In this document: piece after piece, positions 1 through 9,216 of the stretch
Layout of the letters: every line of letters begins with the position of its first letter
Numbering within the stretch: the stretch's first letter is position 1
From: Gloeomargarita lithophora Alchichica-D10
GTDB taxonomy: Bacteria > Cyanobacteriota > Cyanobacteriia > Gloeomargaritales > Gloeomargaritaceae
Assembly: GCF_001870225.1 (NCBI RefSeq)
Contig: NZ_CP017675.1
Span: 3,014,711 to 3,049,282, forward strand
Length of the DNA: 34,572 bases
Direction of reading: 5' to 3'
Notes under the pieces: model-generated
What the model saw: only the letters and a program-made list of their open reading frames with translations
What the model was told of the DNA's origin: nothing
Databases searched by the model: none
Translations under genes and position numbers: made by a program

Positions 1-1
1 C

Positions 2-289
2 CCAGAAGAAGCGGCGCAACAACACGCCGAACAGGAAAAACAACGGGCTGAACAGGAAAAACAACGGGCTGACCAAGCGCAACAGGCCGCTGACCAAGCG
101 CAACAGCACGCTGAACAGGAAAAACAACGGGCTGACCAAGCACAAAAGGCCGTAGAACAAGCGCAAAGGTTAGCAGAACAGGCACAACACCAGGTAAAGC
201 AAGCCGAACAACAGGCCGAACGGGAGAAACAACGGGCTGACCGATTGGCGGCCAAACTGAGAGAATTAGGGCTTGAGTCAGAAGATTAA
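2..289 (+). CDS. Uma2 family (DUF820) protein, C-terminal part, cut by the window edge
   Basis: Only the last 95 codons are visible, ending in TAA at 287-289; the start and nuclease-like domain lie outside the window. The visible part is almost entirely an Ala/Glu/Gln/Lys/Arg-rich coiled coil and ends with RLAAKLRELGLESED, the tail typical of cyanobacterial Uma2/DUF820 proteins (a PD-(D/E)XK-like fold). The coil is encoded by six consecutive 21-bp units from 29 to 154, that is one heptad per DNA unit (for example AEQEKQR), which suggests growth by repeat slippage. The family assignment rests on the tail and the coil only; other coiled-coil proteins cannot be excluded. A second, intact Uma2 gene lies at 16200-16736. 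Confidence 0.65.
   Translation, partial: PEEAAQQHAEQEKQRAEQEKQRADQAQQAADQAQQHAEQEKQRADQAQKAVEQAQRLAEQAQHQVKQAEQQAEREKQRADRLAAKLRELGLESED
29..154 (+). repeat. 21-bp in-frame tandem repeat encoding coiled-coil heptads
   Basis: Six adjoining 21-bp units start at 29, 50, 71, 92, 113 and 134. Units 29-49, 50-70 and 113-133 are identical; 71-91 and 92-112 form a second near-identical pair. Each unit encodes seven residues, so gain or loss of a unit keeps both the reading frame and the heptad register. Confidence 0.85.
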
Positions 290-290
290 A

Positions 291-382
291 GGACACCTCT
301 ATTTACTTTTGGCGGGGGGCAGTTCCCTGCAACTGCTGATTTTCATAGCTTGCGTGGCGTAGCCTATTTATCGAGGTGCCCT
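291..382 (+). mobile_element. MITE-like element 1 (about 91 bp) with terminal inverted repeats
   Basis: The left end GGACACCTCTATTTA (291-305) is an imperfect inverted copy of the right end TATTTATCGAGGTGCCC (365-381). Inside is a perfect stem, GCAGTT (319-324) with AACTGC (331-336), followed by CATAGC and the word GCGTGGCGTAGCC ending at 364. No open reading frame fits inside. A related copy lies in the opposite direction at 7825-7892, so the two flank the giant FHA gene. The call as a non-autonomous element is an inference from structure. Confidence 0.6.
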
Positions 383-470
383 ACAAAAATTTAACCCATC
401 GGCACTATGAAGTACCTTGCCGTTGGTCACCCTTCAGCGTAAAATTGGGCGTAGGCTGTTAGCAAAGCCC

Positions 471-475
471 AGGGG
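471..475 (+). promoter_or_regulatory. Ribosome binding site of the FHA/CHAT gene
   Basis: AGGGG at 471-475 lies six bases before the GTG at 482 and decides that start, because the encoded N-terminus is a good signal peptide. Confidence 0.7.
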
Positions 476-481
476 TAGCTC

Positions 482-3400
482 GTGAATCAACCATTCACTT
501 CCTTTTTAAGGGTGTGTCTGCCATGTCTTGTGGCGGCGATACCTTGTATGTCTGTCCGGGCTCAAATCACGCCCAACGGTTTGGGTACACAGGTTAATCA
601 AAATGGTAATACATTTAATATCCAGGGCGGCACCCAATCCGGGCGCAATTTATTTCATAGCTTTCACCAATTCGGATTGAATCAAGGGCAGGTCGCCAAC
701 TTTTTTAGTAACCCCAATATCGCCAATATATTAGCCAGAGTCAATGGGGGTTCTGCGTCCTATATCAATGGATTAATTCAGGTTTTGGGCGGGAATAGCA
801 ATCTATTTTTAATGAATCCAGCGGGGATTATCTTTGGGCCGAACGCATCCTTGAATGTGCCAGCGGCCTTTACTGCCACCACTGCGGATAGAATTTTATT
901 TCCCGGTGGTAGTTTCAATGCCTATGGTAATAATGACTACGCCCAATTAGTCGGGGAACCGATTGGATTTGCCTTTGATCGCAAAGACCCAGCAGCGATA
1001 GTAAATGAGGGAAAATTAACCGTCAATCCGGGGCAAAGCGTCAGCCTCATTGCGGGACAAGTAATTAACACCGGCACCATTCAAGCCCCCAACGGCAACA
1101 TTACCATTACCGCTGTACCGGGGGAAAATTTAGTGCGTTTATCGCAAACGGGACAATTATTAAGTTTAGAATTTAACCCCCAACAGGCGGCACAATATGC
1201 GGATAATGCCGGGAATATCCCGATCACCCGCTTACCCGAATTACTCACTGGGGGCGGGGTAACAACCGTGACCCAAAATAGCAATGGTACGGTGAGTGTC
1301 GCCGGGTCTAATTTGCAAATTCCGACCGCAACGGGAACCACTATTATTTCTGGTAAATTAGATGTTTCTAGTGGCAATCAAACCGGTGGTAAGGTGGGGG
1401 TATTTGGCACCAATATCGCCTTAGTGAATAGTGAAATAAGTGCTTCGGGATTCACCGGCGGCGGCGAAATTTTGATCGGGGGTGAATTTCAAGGGAAAGG
1501 AACGCAACCCAACGCCCAATATACGTTTGTGAATAATACTTCCAAATTATCAGCCGATGCAATTAGTACGGGCGATGGGGGCAGGGTGATTGTCTGGGCG
1601 GATAAAAATACCCAATTTTCAGGAACGATTGCCGCTAAAGGTGGGGAATTGTCTGGAAATGGGGGTTTTGTCGAAGTTTCTGGGAAGGAAAACTTGGGAT
1701 TTCAGGGTAAAGTGGATACTTCCGCACCCCAAGGTAAAGCGGGCACCTTACTACTTGATCCCAACAATATCACCATCGATCTTATTGGTCTTAATGATTT
1801 GGAGATTTTAGATGGAGAGATTTTATTTGGAGATGGCGGGACTGGGGATTTTACCATCAGTACCTTAGCGTTAGTACTCGCCCTAGTCAACGGTGATGTG
1901 ATCCTGCAAGCTACTAATAATATTACTTTGCAAACCACTATTAATTACAACGGTATTGGAGCTAATCGTAACCTCACATTTGAAGCTAATAATAATATCT
2001 TTATCAATGCCGGAATTTTTGATAGTGCTCCCGGTGGCGAAAGTCTAAACGTGAATTTTCAAGCTAATTTTGATGGCATTGGGGGTGGGAATGTAGTATT
2101 AAATGATCCCCTAATTAAAACAGAGGGGGCAAATTTCACTGCTAGTGGTGTTGATATTAATGTTAAGGCTGGGTCAGTAATTGAAACTATTAGTCCTACA
2201 GGCAATTCTGGGAATATCACCCTCAATGGGACGGGGCAAGTCGCCATTTTCGGTGGTGCGACTGTAACTACTAGCACTAATGCGAATAATAATGCTGGAA
2301 ATATCATCATCAATGCGGTTAGTAATATCACAATAGATGATTTTTTATCCACCGGTGTGGTGGGTCTAGGTACTGGAAATGCGGGTAGTATTTCAATTGC
2401 TTCAACAAATGGCAATATCACCACAACTTCTCTTAATGCACAAACCCAAGGCACAGGAACCGCTGGAGATATTACGCTGTCCGCCTTGGGAATTACGACA
2501 ACGGGTGGCACGATTACTAATAGTTCAACGGGTGGAGGGACACCGGGTAATATCTCCCTGACAGCCACAGATAGTGGCATCAATATCGTTAATACCCAAA
2601 TCCTATCCGGGGGTGGAATGATTACTATTGATGGTACATCTACCTCTGGTTCGGGAGTGATTATTCAAAATAATAGTATTATTAACTCAGGTACAGGCGG
2701 TATTAACATTACTGGATTTACGAATGCCAATGTTGATGATACAGACGGTATTCTCATCAGTTCAGGCAGTGAAATTACCAGCCTTGATTCATTCATTGAG
2801 ATATTTGGAACCAATGAGGCATCGGGTGGTGATGATCAAAGTGGAGTGAGATTTAATACGGGTGGGAAAATCATAGGATTAGGCACTACCGATATTCAGA
2901 TTGATGGTCTGAGTTCCCTATCACCTGTCAACACATCGGGAGTGCGTTTGGAAACCGCTGGAACTGTAATTTCTGCTGACCAAGGAAATATCAATATTCG
3001 AGGGGGTGGACGGAATACTGATCCTTCAACCCGGTCTGTTTTTATAGATGCTACCAGTGATATTATTAGTAATAAAAATGTTTTTGTTGATGGAAATGGT
3101 GTAGTCCCAAATGGGGGTAATATCAACCTTTTAGGGAATATCAATGGGTCAGAAGTAGGTGTGAGTGGTGTGGGGATTACTCAAGTGAATAATATCAGTG
3201 CCTCTGGGGGAGATATTTTTGTCGGCGGTGAATTGGGAGCGACTATTTTAGCTGGAGGGATTGTATCAACCAGTGCGGTGGGATTTGATAGCGGTAATAT
3301 CACACTAGAATCTAGTGCGGGGGCAGTGAATATATTAGGGACGATTACAACCGAAGCATTAGGAAATGATAACGCTGGCAATATCACCATCAATGCCGCA

Positions 3401-6400
3401 GGTAATTTTAGTGCTGATACATTGATCTCAAGCAGTGTCACAGGGGTGGGCACGGGCAATGCCGGGGATATTTCGATTACTTCCGGGGCGAGTTTACTCC
3501 TTAACTCTAATTTATTTACAACTACAGATGGTACGGGCAAAGGGGGAAATATAACCCTAAATAGCACGGGTATTATTGATACTAATGCGGGTTTGGTTAG
3601 TAGTGCGTCAACCGGCGGTGGTGATGGTGGCAATATCACATTTAATGCGGGGGGAAATATCCTGGTTAATAATATTTTTAACACCGGTGAGGCGGGGGGA
3701 AATGTTAGCTTAACCAGTACCACTGGTGATATTGATTTATCAGCGGCATCCTTTGGGATTAGCACAGCGGGGCCAAGTTTGGGAAGTGGCGATATTACTT
3801 TGACCGCAAACAATGGCAGTATTATTAATGCCGCAAATCTCTTCAGCAGTTCGCTTGACTCTCAGAGTGGGAGCATTAATATCACCGCAGGTAGCGATGT
3901 TAATGTTGGTACCTTTAATAGTGCTAGTGATAACGGCATTGGTGGAAATATCACTGTGAACGCCGGGGGTGATATTTTTGTTGGCAATACGTTAGCAAAT
4001 GTCACGGTTTTGGGCAGTGGTACGGGGGGAGATATTAGTTTCACAAGTAGTAATGGATTGATTCAAATTATCGGCAATACTGATACGAGCACACTTGGTA
4101 CAGGTGTCGCCGGTTCAGTTAATTTAACGGCCAAAAATAGCATTAATGTCAGCACTCCCATTTTCACGGTAGCAAACGGGGCAGCGGCCAGTGGCGATAT
4201 TACGATCACCAGCATTAATAGCACAATTACAACCGATCAACTCAACAGCAGTAGTTTTACCTCTGGTGATGGTGGCAAAGTTACGCTTGGTGCGTTTGGT
4301 GATATTACGGTTAACGAAGAAATTTTTACCACTGCCAATGGTTTGGATCATGGGGGAGCGATTGAAATCACCAGTACCAACGGCAAGGTAGATATTATTG
4401 GTCAAGTGAATAGTCTTAGCACTTTTGCCAGTGCCGGTGATGTCACAATCACTGCCAAAAATTCGGTGAATCTTGCGGGTGGTTTACTTGCTCCTGGTGC
4501 GAATGGCGGCGGGGATGTCAGTGTGGTTAGTAATACCGATAGCATCACGATTGGCAATCTTAGTTTGAATACTATCGGCGGTAATGGCACTGGAGGAACT
4601 GTTAATTTACAAGCGGCAACGACCATTGATGTTCCCTTTGGAATCGAGACGACTTCTAACCTGCAAGGGGGGGATATTAAATTAATTGCCGGGGGGGATA
4701 TTACGGTGGGAAATGGTACCTTTTTAGGGTTGCGGAGTTTTGGTACAGCGAGTGGCAATGCTGGGACGATTCAAATCACCAGTACCGGAGGTAGTTTGAA
4801 TGTTAATTCCAACCCATTTGAAGGGATTATTGCCAGCGCCACAAGTGGCACCGCCGGGAGTATCAATATCAATGTTGCCAATGATGTCAATGTAACCGGT
4901 CAAATCACGAGTGGATCAACCAATAGTATTTCTAAAAGCACCACCATTACCGCCGGTGGGGATGTCAATGTGTTGGGTAAGGTGCAGGCCAGTTCTAACG
5001 TGGCGGGCGGGGCAGGATTGATCACTATTGACGGTGCGGACATAACCTTGACGGATGGCTGGGGTACGGGTAACGGGGGTGGGGTGAAAATTACTGCCGA
5101 TACTTTGACCACCGGGGCATCCAATTCCGGGAGTAGTGCTGTTAATTTAACAGTCGGAGATGTGAATTTCTTAGGTACTATTGAGGGGTTTGGTTTTTTG
5201 GGAGCCGGGACAATTACCATTACCGCCCCAACCGGCGGTGTATTTGTTAATGATACGGGGTTAGGATTAAATTTAACCCCAGGGGATTTAGCACAATTGA
5301 GCGGGTTTAGTACCGTCACCTTAGGAAGTAGCACTATTCCCTTAACCGTCGGTATAGGAGGAATTACCTTCACCTCATCAGCGGTTTTGGTTGGCAATAC
5401 GGTCAATGTTCAGGGAAATGTTACCAGCCCTGGCACACTCACCCTAGCAGCGGCTAATAATCTCAACGTAATTGGTGACTTAGATGCAACCGCAATTAAC
5501 TTAAACTCAGGGGGTGGTAGTAATTTTTCTGGTAATTTAACATCCGCCGGTGGGGCAATCAGTTTTAATATCGCCAGTGTGATCAATCTAACTCAAAACC
5601 TAAACTTGAACGACCCAACCACGATTCAAGCGGGTAGTATCAACGCCAATGGTTTTAATATCTTTAACACCAATTTTGATACCAATATCCTTGCGCCGGG
5701 AGCGATTAACTTAAATGACATCATTACTTCAGGCGGTGCGGTCACAATTAATAGTGGTAGTAGCGTGGCGATTAATAAAATCCAAACCTTTTCTCCAATG
5801 GGTTCAGGAGCGATTACAATTAGTGCATCCGGGGATATAAAAACCGGCAATTTGCAGACAGAAATCATTTCCTTTGCCGTTGATGGTGCGCCCATTTCCC
5901 TGACCAGTGGTGGCACGGTAACAACAGGGGATATTTTGACTTTTTCCCAAGGCGGTGGTAATGGGGGAGCCGTGAATATCATTGCCTCAACGGCGGTGAC
6001 AACTCAAGCGATTGATACTTCTTCTACTACTGGCATTGGTGGCAAAGTTTTCATTGACCCGATTGGTGATGTCCAAGTGAAATATATCAATACCCAAGGC
6101 GGGACTCAGGGTGGCGATGTGGATATTACGGCGGGACGATATTTCCGGGCAATTGGTGCATTTACTGACAACGGGGGAGTGACTGCGAGTATTTCTACAA
6201 GGGGTGGTAGTGGCGGTGCAATTACGATTAAACATGGGGGAAATGGCATTGTACCTTTTATCGTCGGAGATGCCAGTGTCAATGGCACTTTGGGAGCGAT
6301 TACCACCGGTGGATTTACTATTTTACCTTTTGAAGAATTTCTCAATTCAACCATTTTGGGCAATATCCGAATTCTTACTCTCGGTGCGGGTAGCAATAGC

Positions 6401-7822
6401 ATTGTAAATAACATTTTATTTTCCGTTGAATTAGGGGATTCTCCCTTAGAGATTGAGTTGGATGAAGGAGAAACAACCCTCGATACGGATGCAATTGATA
6501 CCGCTGAAATTGCTGATAGATTAGCCGCTGGTGACATTGAAGCCGTTGCCACCCTTGACCAATTATTTGCTGATCAGTTTGCGGATTTTTATGGTGCCGA
6601 ACCCCTGAATAATTTCCGCACCGTTGCTGAGGTACAAAATGCTTTAGCGGATATGGCCGCCCAAACCGGCACCCGCCCCGCTTTGTTGTATATCTTGGCC
6701 GATGAACGCCAACTGAATTTAGTTCTCATTCCTCCCGGTCGTGGTCAGGGTGTGGCAGATATTCCCATTTTAGAAGTTGTTTTGAATAATTTAGAATCAG
6801 AAGTCCAATTGCTCACCCAAAAACCAGGGGCACCAGCGACTTATCGTGCCGTACCTGAAGCGAAAGGGGAAGTACTAGCTAAAACCATTAGCCAATTTTT
6901 GAATGGCATCAAAGACCCCCGCCAACGAAATAGTGAAAACTATAAAAAACCGGCGCAACAACTCTATCAATGGTTAATCGCTCCCATTGAGGCCGCCCTG
7001 GAAGCAAATAAAATTGATACCATCATGCTGGTTCCCGATGTCGGATTGCGTACCCTGCCCTATGGAGCCTTATTTGATGGGCAACAATTCCTGATCGAAA
7101 AATACAGTATCGGCCAAATTCCTAGTATTAATCTTGTGGATATGAACTATAGGAAACTTCAAGGGAGTACCGTATTGGCGATGGGTGCTTCAGAATTTAA
7201 GCAACAACAACCATTACCTGCGGTTCCCATTGAGTTACAAACTATTGCCCAAGAATGGGGTGGCAAAGTTTTTATGAATCAAGAATTTACCATTGATAAT
7301 TTAGTCAAAGAACGACAACGTACCCAGTTTCAAATGTTGCATTTAGCGACCCACGGAGAATTTCGTCCTAGCCGCTTGACCGATTCTTATATTGAATTTT
7401 GGAATGACCGTTTATTGCTCAATCAATTGCGGGAATTACCCCTGCGTCAACCGCCGGTAGAATTGATGGTTTTGAGTGCGTGTCGCACAGCAGTTGGGGA
7501 TAAAAATACGGAGCTAGGGTTTGCCGGTTTAGCAGTGGGGGCGGGGGTAAAATCCGTGGTAGCCAGTTCCTGGTATGTGAGTGATGAGGGTACCTTGGGC
7601 TTGATGAGTGAATTTTATCAGCAACTACAAAATGCTCCCACTAAAGCTTTGGCTCTGCGACAGGTACAGATTGGTATGATTCGGGGTGATGTGCGCCTGC
7701 AAAACAATCAAATTGTGCGCCCCAATCGTCCTGCAATTAAAATAGATGCCAATATTGGGAATCGTCAACTCAGCCATCCTTACTACTGGGCGGCCTTCAC
7801 GATGATTGGTAGCCCGTGGTAA
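482..7822 (+). CDS. Secreted filamentous-haemagglutinin (TPS) protein with C-terminal CHAT protease domain
   Basis: The 2446-residue product starts at GTG 482 behind a good Shine-Dalgarno. Residues 1-27 form a signal peptide (hydrophobic core, cleavage after VRA). Residues 28 to about 270 match the TPS/haemagglutination-activity domain used for two-partner secretion, with NPNI near 77-80 and NPAG near 112-115. About 1700 residues of Gly/Asn/Thr/Ile-rich strands follow, with recurring GNI(T/S) turns, as in parallel beta-helices. Residues from about 2060 to the end are a CHAT (caspase-like) domain with His2291 in the ATHG motif and Cys2334 in LSACRTA, so both catalytic residues are present. No TpsB/ShlB outer-membrane partner lies in the window. 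Base usage is more AT-rich than in neighbouring metabolic genes, which may reflect composition bias or transfer. The natural substrate and the role of proteolysis are unknown. Confidence 0.93.
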   Translation: MNQPFTSFLRVCLPCLVAAIPCMSVRAQITPNGLGTQVNQNGNTFNIQGGTQSGRNLFHSFHQFGLNQGQVANFFSNPNIANILARVNGGSASYINGLIQVLGGNSNLFLMNPAGIIFGPNASLNVPAAFTATTADRILFPGGSFNAYGNNDYAQLVGEPIGFAFDRKDPAAIVNEGKLTVNPGQSVSLIAGQVINTGTIQAPNGNITITAVPGENLVRLSQTGQLLSLEFNPQQAAQYADNAGNIPITRLPELLTGGGVTTVTQNSNGTVSVAGSNLQIPTATGTTIISGKLDVSSGNQTGGKVGVFGTNIALVNSEISASGFTGGGEILIGGEFQGKGTQPNAQYTFVNNTSKLSADAISTGDGGRVIVWADKNTQFSGTIAAKGGELSGNGGFVEVSGKENLGFQGKVDTSAPQGKAGTLLLDPNNITIDLIGLNDLEILDGEILFGDGGTGDFTISTLALVLALVNGDVILQATNNITLQTTINYNGIGANRNLTFEANNNIFINAGIFDSAPGGESLNVNFQANFDGIGGGNVVLNDPLIKTEGANFTASGVDINVKAGSVIETISPTGNSGNITLNGTGQVAIFGGATVTTSTNANNNAGNIIINAVSNITIDDFLSTGVVGLGTGNAGSISIASTNGNITTTSLNAQTQGTGTAGDITLSALGITTTGGTITNSSTGGGTPGNISLTATDSGINIVNTQILSGGGMITIDGTSTSGSGVIIQNNSIINSGTGGINITGFTNANVDDTDGILISSGSEITSLDSFIEIFGTNEASGGDDQSGVRFNTGGKIIGLGTTDIQIDGLSSLSPVNTSGVRLETAGTVISADQGNINIRGGGRNTDPSTRSVFIDATSDIISNKNVFVDGNGVVPNGGNINLLGNINGSEVGVSGVGITQVNNISASGGDIFVGGELGATILAGGIVSTSAVGFDSGNITLESSAGAVNILGTITTEALGNDNAGNITINAAGNFSADTLISSSVTGVGTGNAGDISITSGASLLLNSNLFTTTDGTGKGGNITLNSTGIIDTNAGLVSSASTGGGDGGNITFNAGGNILVNNIFNTGEAGGNVSLTSTTGDIDLSAASFGISTAGPSLGSGDITLTANNGSIINAANLFSSSLDSQSGSINITAGSDVNVGTFNSASDNGIGGNITVNAGGDIFVGNTLANVTVLGSGTGGDISFTSSNGLIQIIGNTDTSTLGTGVAGSVNLTAKNSINVSTPIFTVANGAAASGDITITSINSTITTDQLNSSSFTSGDGGKVTLGAFGDITVNEEIFTTANGLDHGGAIEITSTNGKVDIIGQVNSLSTFASAGDVTITAKNSVNLAGGLLAPGANGGGDVSVVSNTDSITIGNLSLNTIGGNGTGGTVNLQAATTIDVPFGIETTSNLQGGDIKLIAGGDITVGNGTFLGLRSFGTASGNAGTIQITSTGGSLNVNSNPFEGIIASATSGTAGSININVANDVNVTGQITSGSTNSISKSTTITAGGDVNVLGKVQASSNVAGGAGLITIDGADITLTDGWGTGNGGGVKITADTLTTGASNSGSSAVNLTVGDVNFLGTIEGFGFLGAGTITITAPTGGVFVNDTGLGLNLTPGDLAQLSGFSTVTLGSSTIPLTVGIGGITFTSSAVLVGNTVNVQGNVTSPGTLTLAAANNLNVIGDLDATAINLNSGGGSNFSGNLTSAGGAISFNIASVINLTQNLNLNDPTTIQAGSINANGFNIFNTNFDTNILAPGAINLNDIITSGGAVTINSGSSVAINKIQTFSPMGSGAITISASGDIKTGNLQTEIISFAVDGAPISLTSGGTVTTGDILTFSQGGGNGGAVNIIASTAVTTQAIDTSSTTGIGGKVFIDPIGDVQVKYINTQGGTQGGDVDITAGRYFRAIGAFTDNGGVTASISTRGGSGGAITIKHGGNGIVPFIVGDASVNGTLGAITTGGFTILPFEEFLNSTILGNIRILTLGAGSNSIVNNILFSVELGDSPLEIELDEGETTLDTDAIDTAEIADRLAAGDIEAVATLDQLFADQFADFYGAEPLNNFRTVAEVQNALADMAAQTGTRPALLYILADERQLNLVLIPPGRGQGVADIPILEVVLNNLESEVQLLTQKPGAPATYRAVPEAKGEVLAKTISQFLNGIKDPRQRNSENYKKPAQQLYQWLIAPIEAALEANKIDTIMLVPDVGLRTLPYGALFDGQQFLIEKYSIGQIPSINLVDMNYRKLQGSTVLAMGASEFKQQQPLPAVPIELQTIAQEWGGKVFMNQEFTIDNLVKERQRTQFQMLHLATHGEFRPSRLTDSYIEFWNDRLLLNQLRELPLRQPPVELMVLSACRTAVGDKNTELGFAGLAVGAGVKSVVASSWYVSDEGTLGLMSEFYQQLQNAPTKALALRQVQIGMIRGDVRLQNNQIVRPNRPAIKIDANIGNRQLSHPYYWAAFTMIGSPW

Positions 7823-7824
7823 AA

Positions 7825-7892
7825 ACAAATAGATGAGATTTATGGCTACGCCACGCAGGCTATCGTTTGGTTCCAATAGATAGAGGTGTCCC
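7825..7892 (-). repeat. MITE-like element 2, inverted and shortened copy of element 1
   Basis: Read on the minus strand it begins GGGACACCTCTATCTATT (from 7892) and contains the word GCGTGGCGTAGCC, then an AT-rich end resembling the right end of element 1. The GC-rich stem of element 1 is missing. The far end (7825-7842) is too diverged to call a clean terminal repeat. It fills the whole gap between the FHA gene and the epimerase gene. Confidence 0.55.
7882..7886 (+). promoter_or_regulatory. Ribosome binding site of the epimerase gene, inside a repeat end
   Basis: AGAGG at 7882-7886 sits seven bases before the ATG at 7894. The same bases are the complement of the conserved ACACCTCT terminus of MITE-like element 2, so the mobile repeat end appears to supply the translation signal. 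Confidence 0.55.
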
Positions 7893-7893
7893 A

Positions 7894-8961
7894 ATGACTA
7901 CTGCCATAATTACTGGCTCCTGTGGACTAATAGGTTCTGAGAGTGTGCGCTTCATGGTTTCTCAAGGTTTTCAGGTGGTAGGAATTGATAATAATATGCG
8001 TTCGTATTTTTTGGGAGAGTATGCCTCTACCGATTGGAATCGGAAACTGCTTCAAGAAGCCCATAATCATCAGTATTTTCACCACAATATGGATATTCGA
8101 GACCGGGCATCAGTAGAAAAATTATTTGCTTGTTTCTCTACGGATATTGATTTAATCATCCATACGGCGGCACAACCCTCTCACGAATGGGCAGAAAAAG
8201 ACCCCCACACGGATTTTACAGTCAATGCTAATGGCACTTTAGCCCTACTAGAGGCTACCCGTTTGTATTGTCCCAATGCCGTTTTTATTTTTACTTCCAC
8301 CAATAAAGTATATGGGGATACGCCAAATTCTTTACCGCTACAAGAATTAGAAACTCGCTGGGAAATTGACCCCAATCATGTGTACTATCAGGGTATTGAT
8401 GAGCGGATGTCAATTGACAATTCTAAACATTCTTTATATGGTGCGTCAAAGCTGGCGGCTGATATTTTAGTCCAAGAATATGGCAAGTTTTTTGACATGA
8501 AAACGGCCTGTTTTAGGGGGGGATGCCTCACCGGGCCAGCCCATTCGGGTACTGAATTGCACGGATTTCTCTCTTATTTGATGAAATGTACCATTACGGG
8601 AACGCCCTATAGTATTTTTGGCTATAAAGGCAAGCAAGTTAGAGATAATATACACAGTAATGATCTGGTCAATGCTTTTTATCACTTCTATCAAAATCCT
8701 CGCTGTGGTGAAGTTTACAATATAGGTGGCTCCAGACACAGCAATTGCTCAGTTTTAGAGGCTATCACTATTTGTGAAACAATTGCAAACAAGAAATTGG
8801 ACTACACCTATGTTGATAATCATCGAGCCGGTGACCATATATGGTATATCTCCAATGTCAATAAATTTAGAGACCATTTTCCTGATTGGGAGTATAAATA
8901 CGGTCTAAGCGATATTCTGAAGGATATTTATCATGCCCAGATTGATAGGCTTGGACTCTAG
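7894..8961 (+). CDS. NAD-dependent epimerase/dehydratase, CDP-paratose 2-epimerase-like
   Basis: This 355-residue extended short-chain dehydrogenase carries the nucleotide-binding motif TGSCGLIG at the N-terminus, an acidic residue after the second strand (GIDNN), and the catalytic YGASK. The N-terminal layout, the FRGGCLTGP segment and the GEVYNIGG segment resemble CDP-paratose/CDP-tyvelose 2-epimerases, which act on nucleotide sugars for surface polysaccharides; the exact substrate is not established. A TTG at 7867 would add nine residues, but the ATG at 7894 has a well-placed AGAGG and begins at the usual MTTAIITG position. No other sugar-nucleotide genes are adjacent, so the pathway context lies elsewhere. 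Confidence 0.85.
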   Translation: MTTAIITGSCGLIGSESVRFMVSQGFQVVGIDNNMRSYFLGEYASTDWNRKLLQEAHNHQYFHHNMDIRDRASVEKLFACFSTDIDLIIHTAAQPSHEWAEKDPHTDFTVNANGTLALLEATRLYCPNAVFIFTSTNKVYGDTPNSLPLQELETRWEIDPNHVYYQGIDERMSIDNSKHSLYGASKLAADILVQEYGKFFDMKTACFRGGCLTGPAHSGTELHGFLSYLMKCTITGTPYSIFGYKGKQVRDNIHSNDLVNAFYHFYQNPRCGEVYNIGGSRHSNCSVLEAITICETIANKKLDYTYVDNHRAGDHIWYISNVNKFRDHFPDWEYKYGLSDILKDIYHAQIDRLGL

Positions 8962-9055
8962 CAATCCCACCCATTAGCTTGTGTTCTGAAGCTACAGCGT
9001 TTTTTGCTAAAACACCTGTAAAACAAAGGGCTTAAGGCTCGTACCCCATCAGCGT

Positions 9056-9198
9056 GAAAAAGGCTGTATTTAGCGCACAGATATTCAGGAGAACCAAGTA
9101 CGGGGGCGGTGCCCCTGCGACCGCTGTTCTCATAGCGTTAGCGATAGCGTGCCGTAGGCATTAGCGTGGCGTAGCCATACCCAATTAAGATTGCTATA
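9056..9198 (+). repeat. Interspersed repeat A with GC-rich hairpin core
   Basis: The core at 9101-9122 (CGGGGGCGGTGCCCCTGCGA plus CC) is identical to that of repeat B. It can form a GCGGT (9106-9110) / ACCGC (9120-9124) stem. It is preceded by a stretch alignable with B and C (GAGAACCAAG before the core) and followed by CATAGC...GCGTGGCGTAGCC (9131-9176), shared with element 1. The right end AGATTGCTATAG matches the ends of B and C. The left end is decayed and its boundary approximate. Confidence 0.6.
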
Positions 9199-9216
9199 GG
9201 GCTAAAATAATTATTC

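Noticed and set aside
29-154. Possible CRISPR-like array
   Set aside because: The units adjoin without spacers and encode coiled-coil heptads in frame.
2059-6552. Several minus-strand frames of 60-210 codons across the FHA gene
   Set aside because: They are rich in Pro, Val, Ile and Leu because they mirror the repetitive Gly/Asn/Thr codons of the FHA gene.
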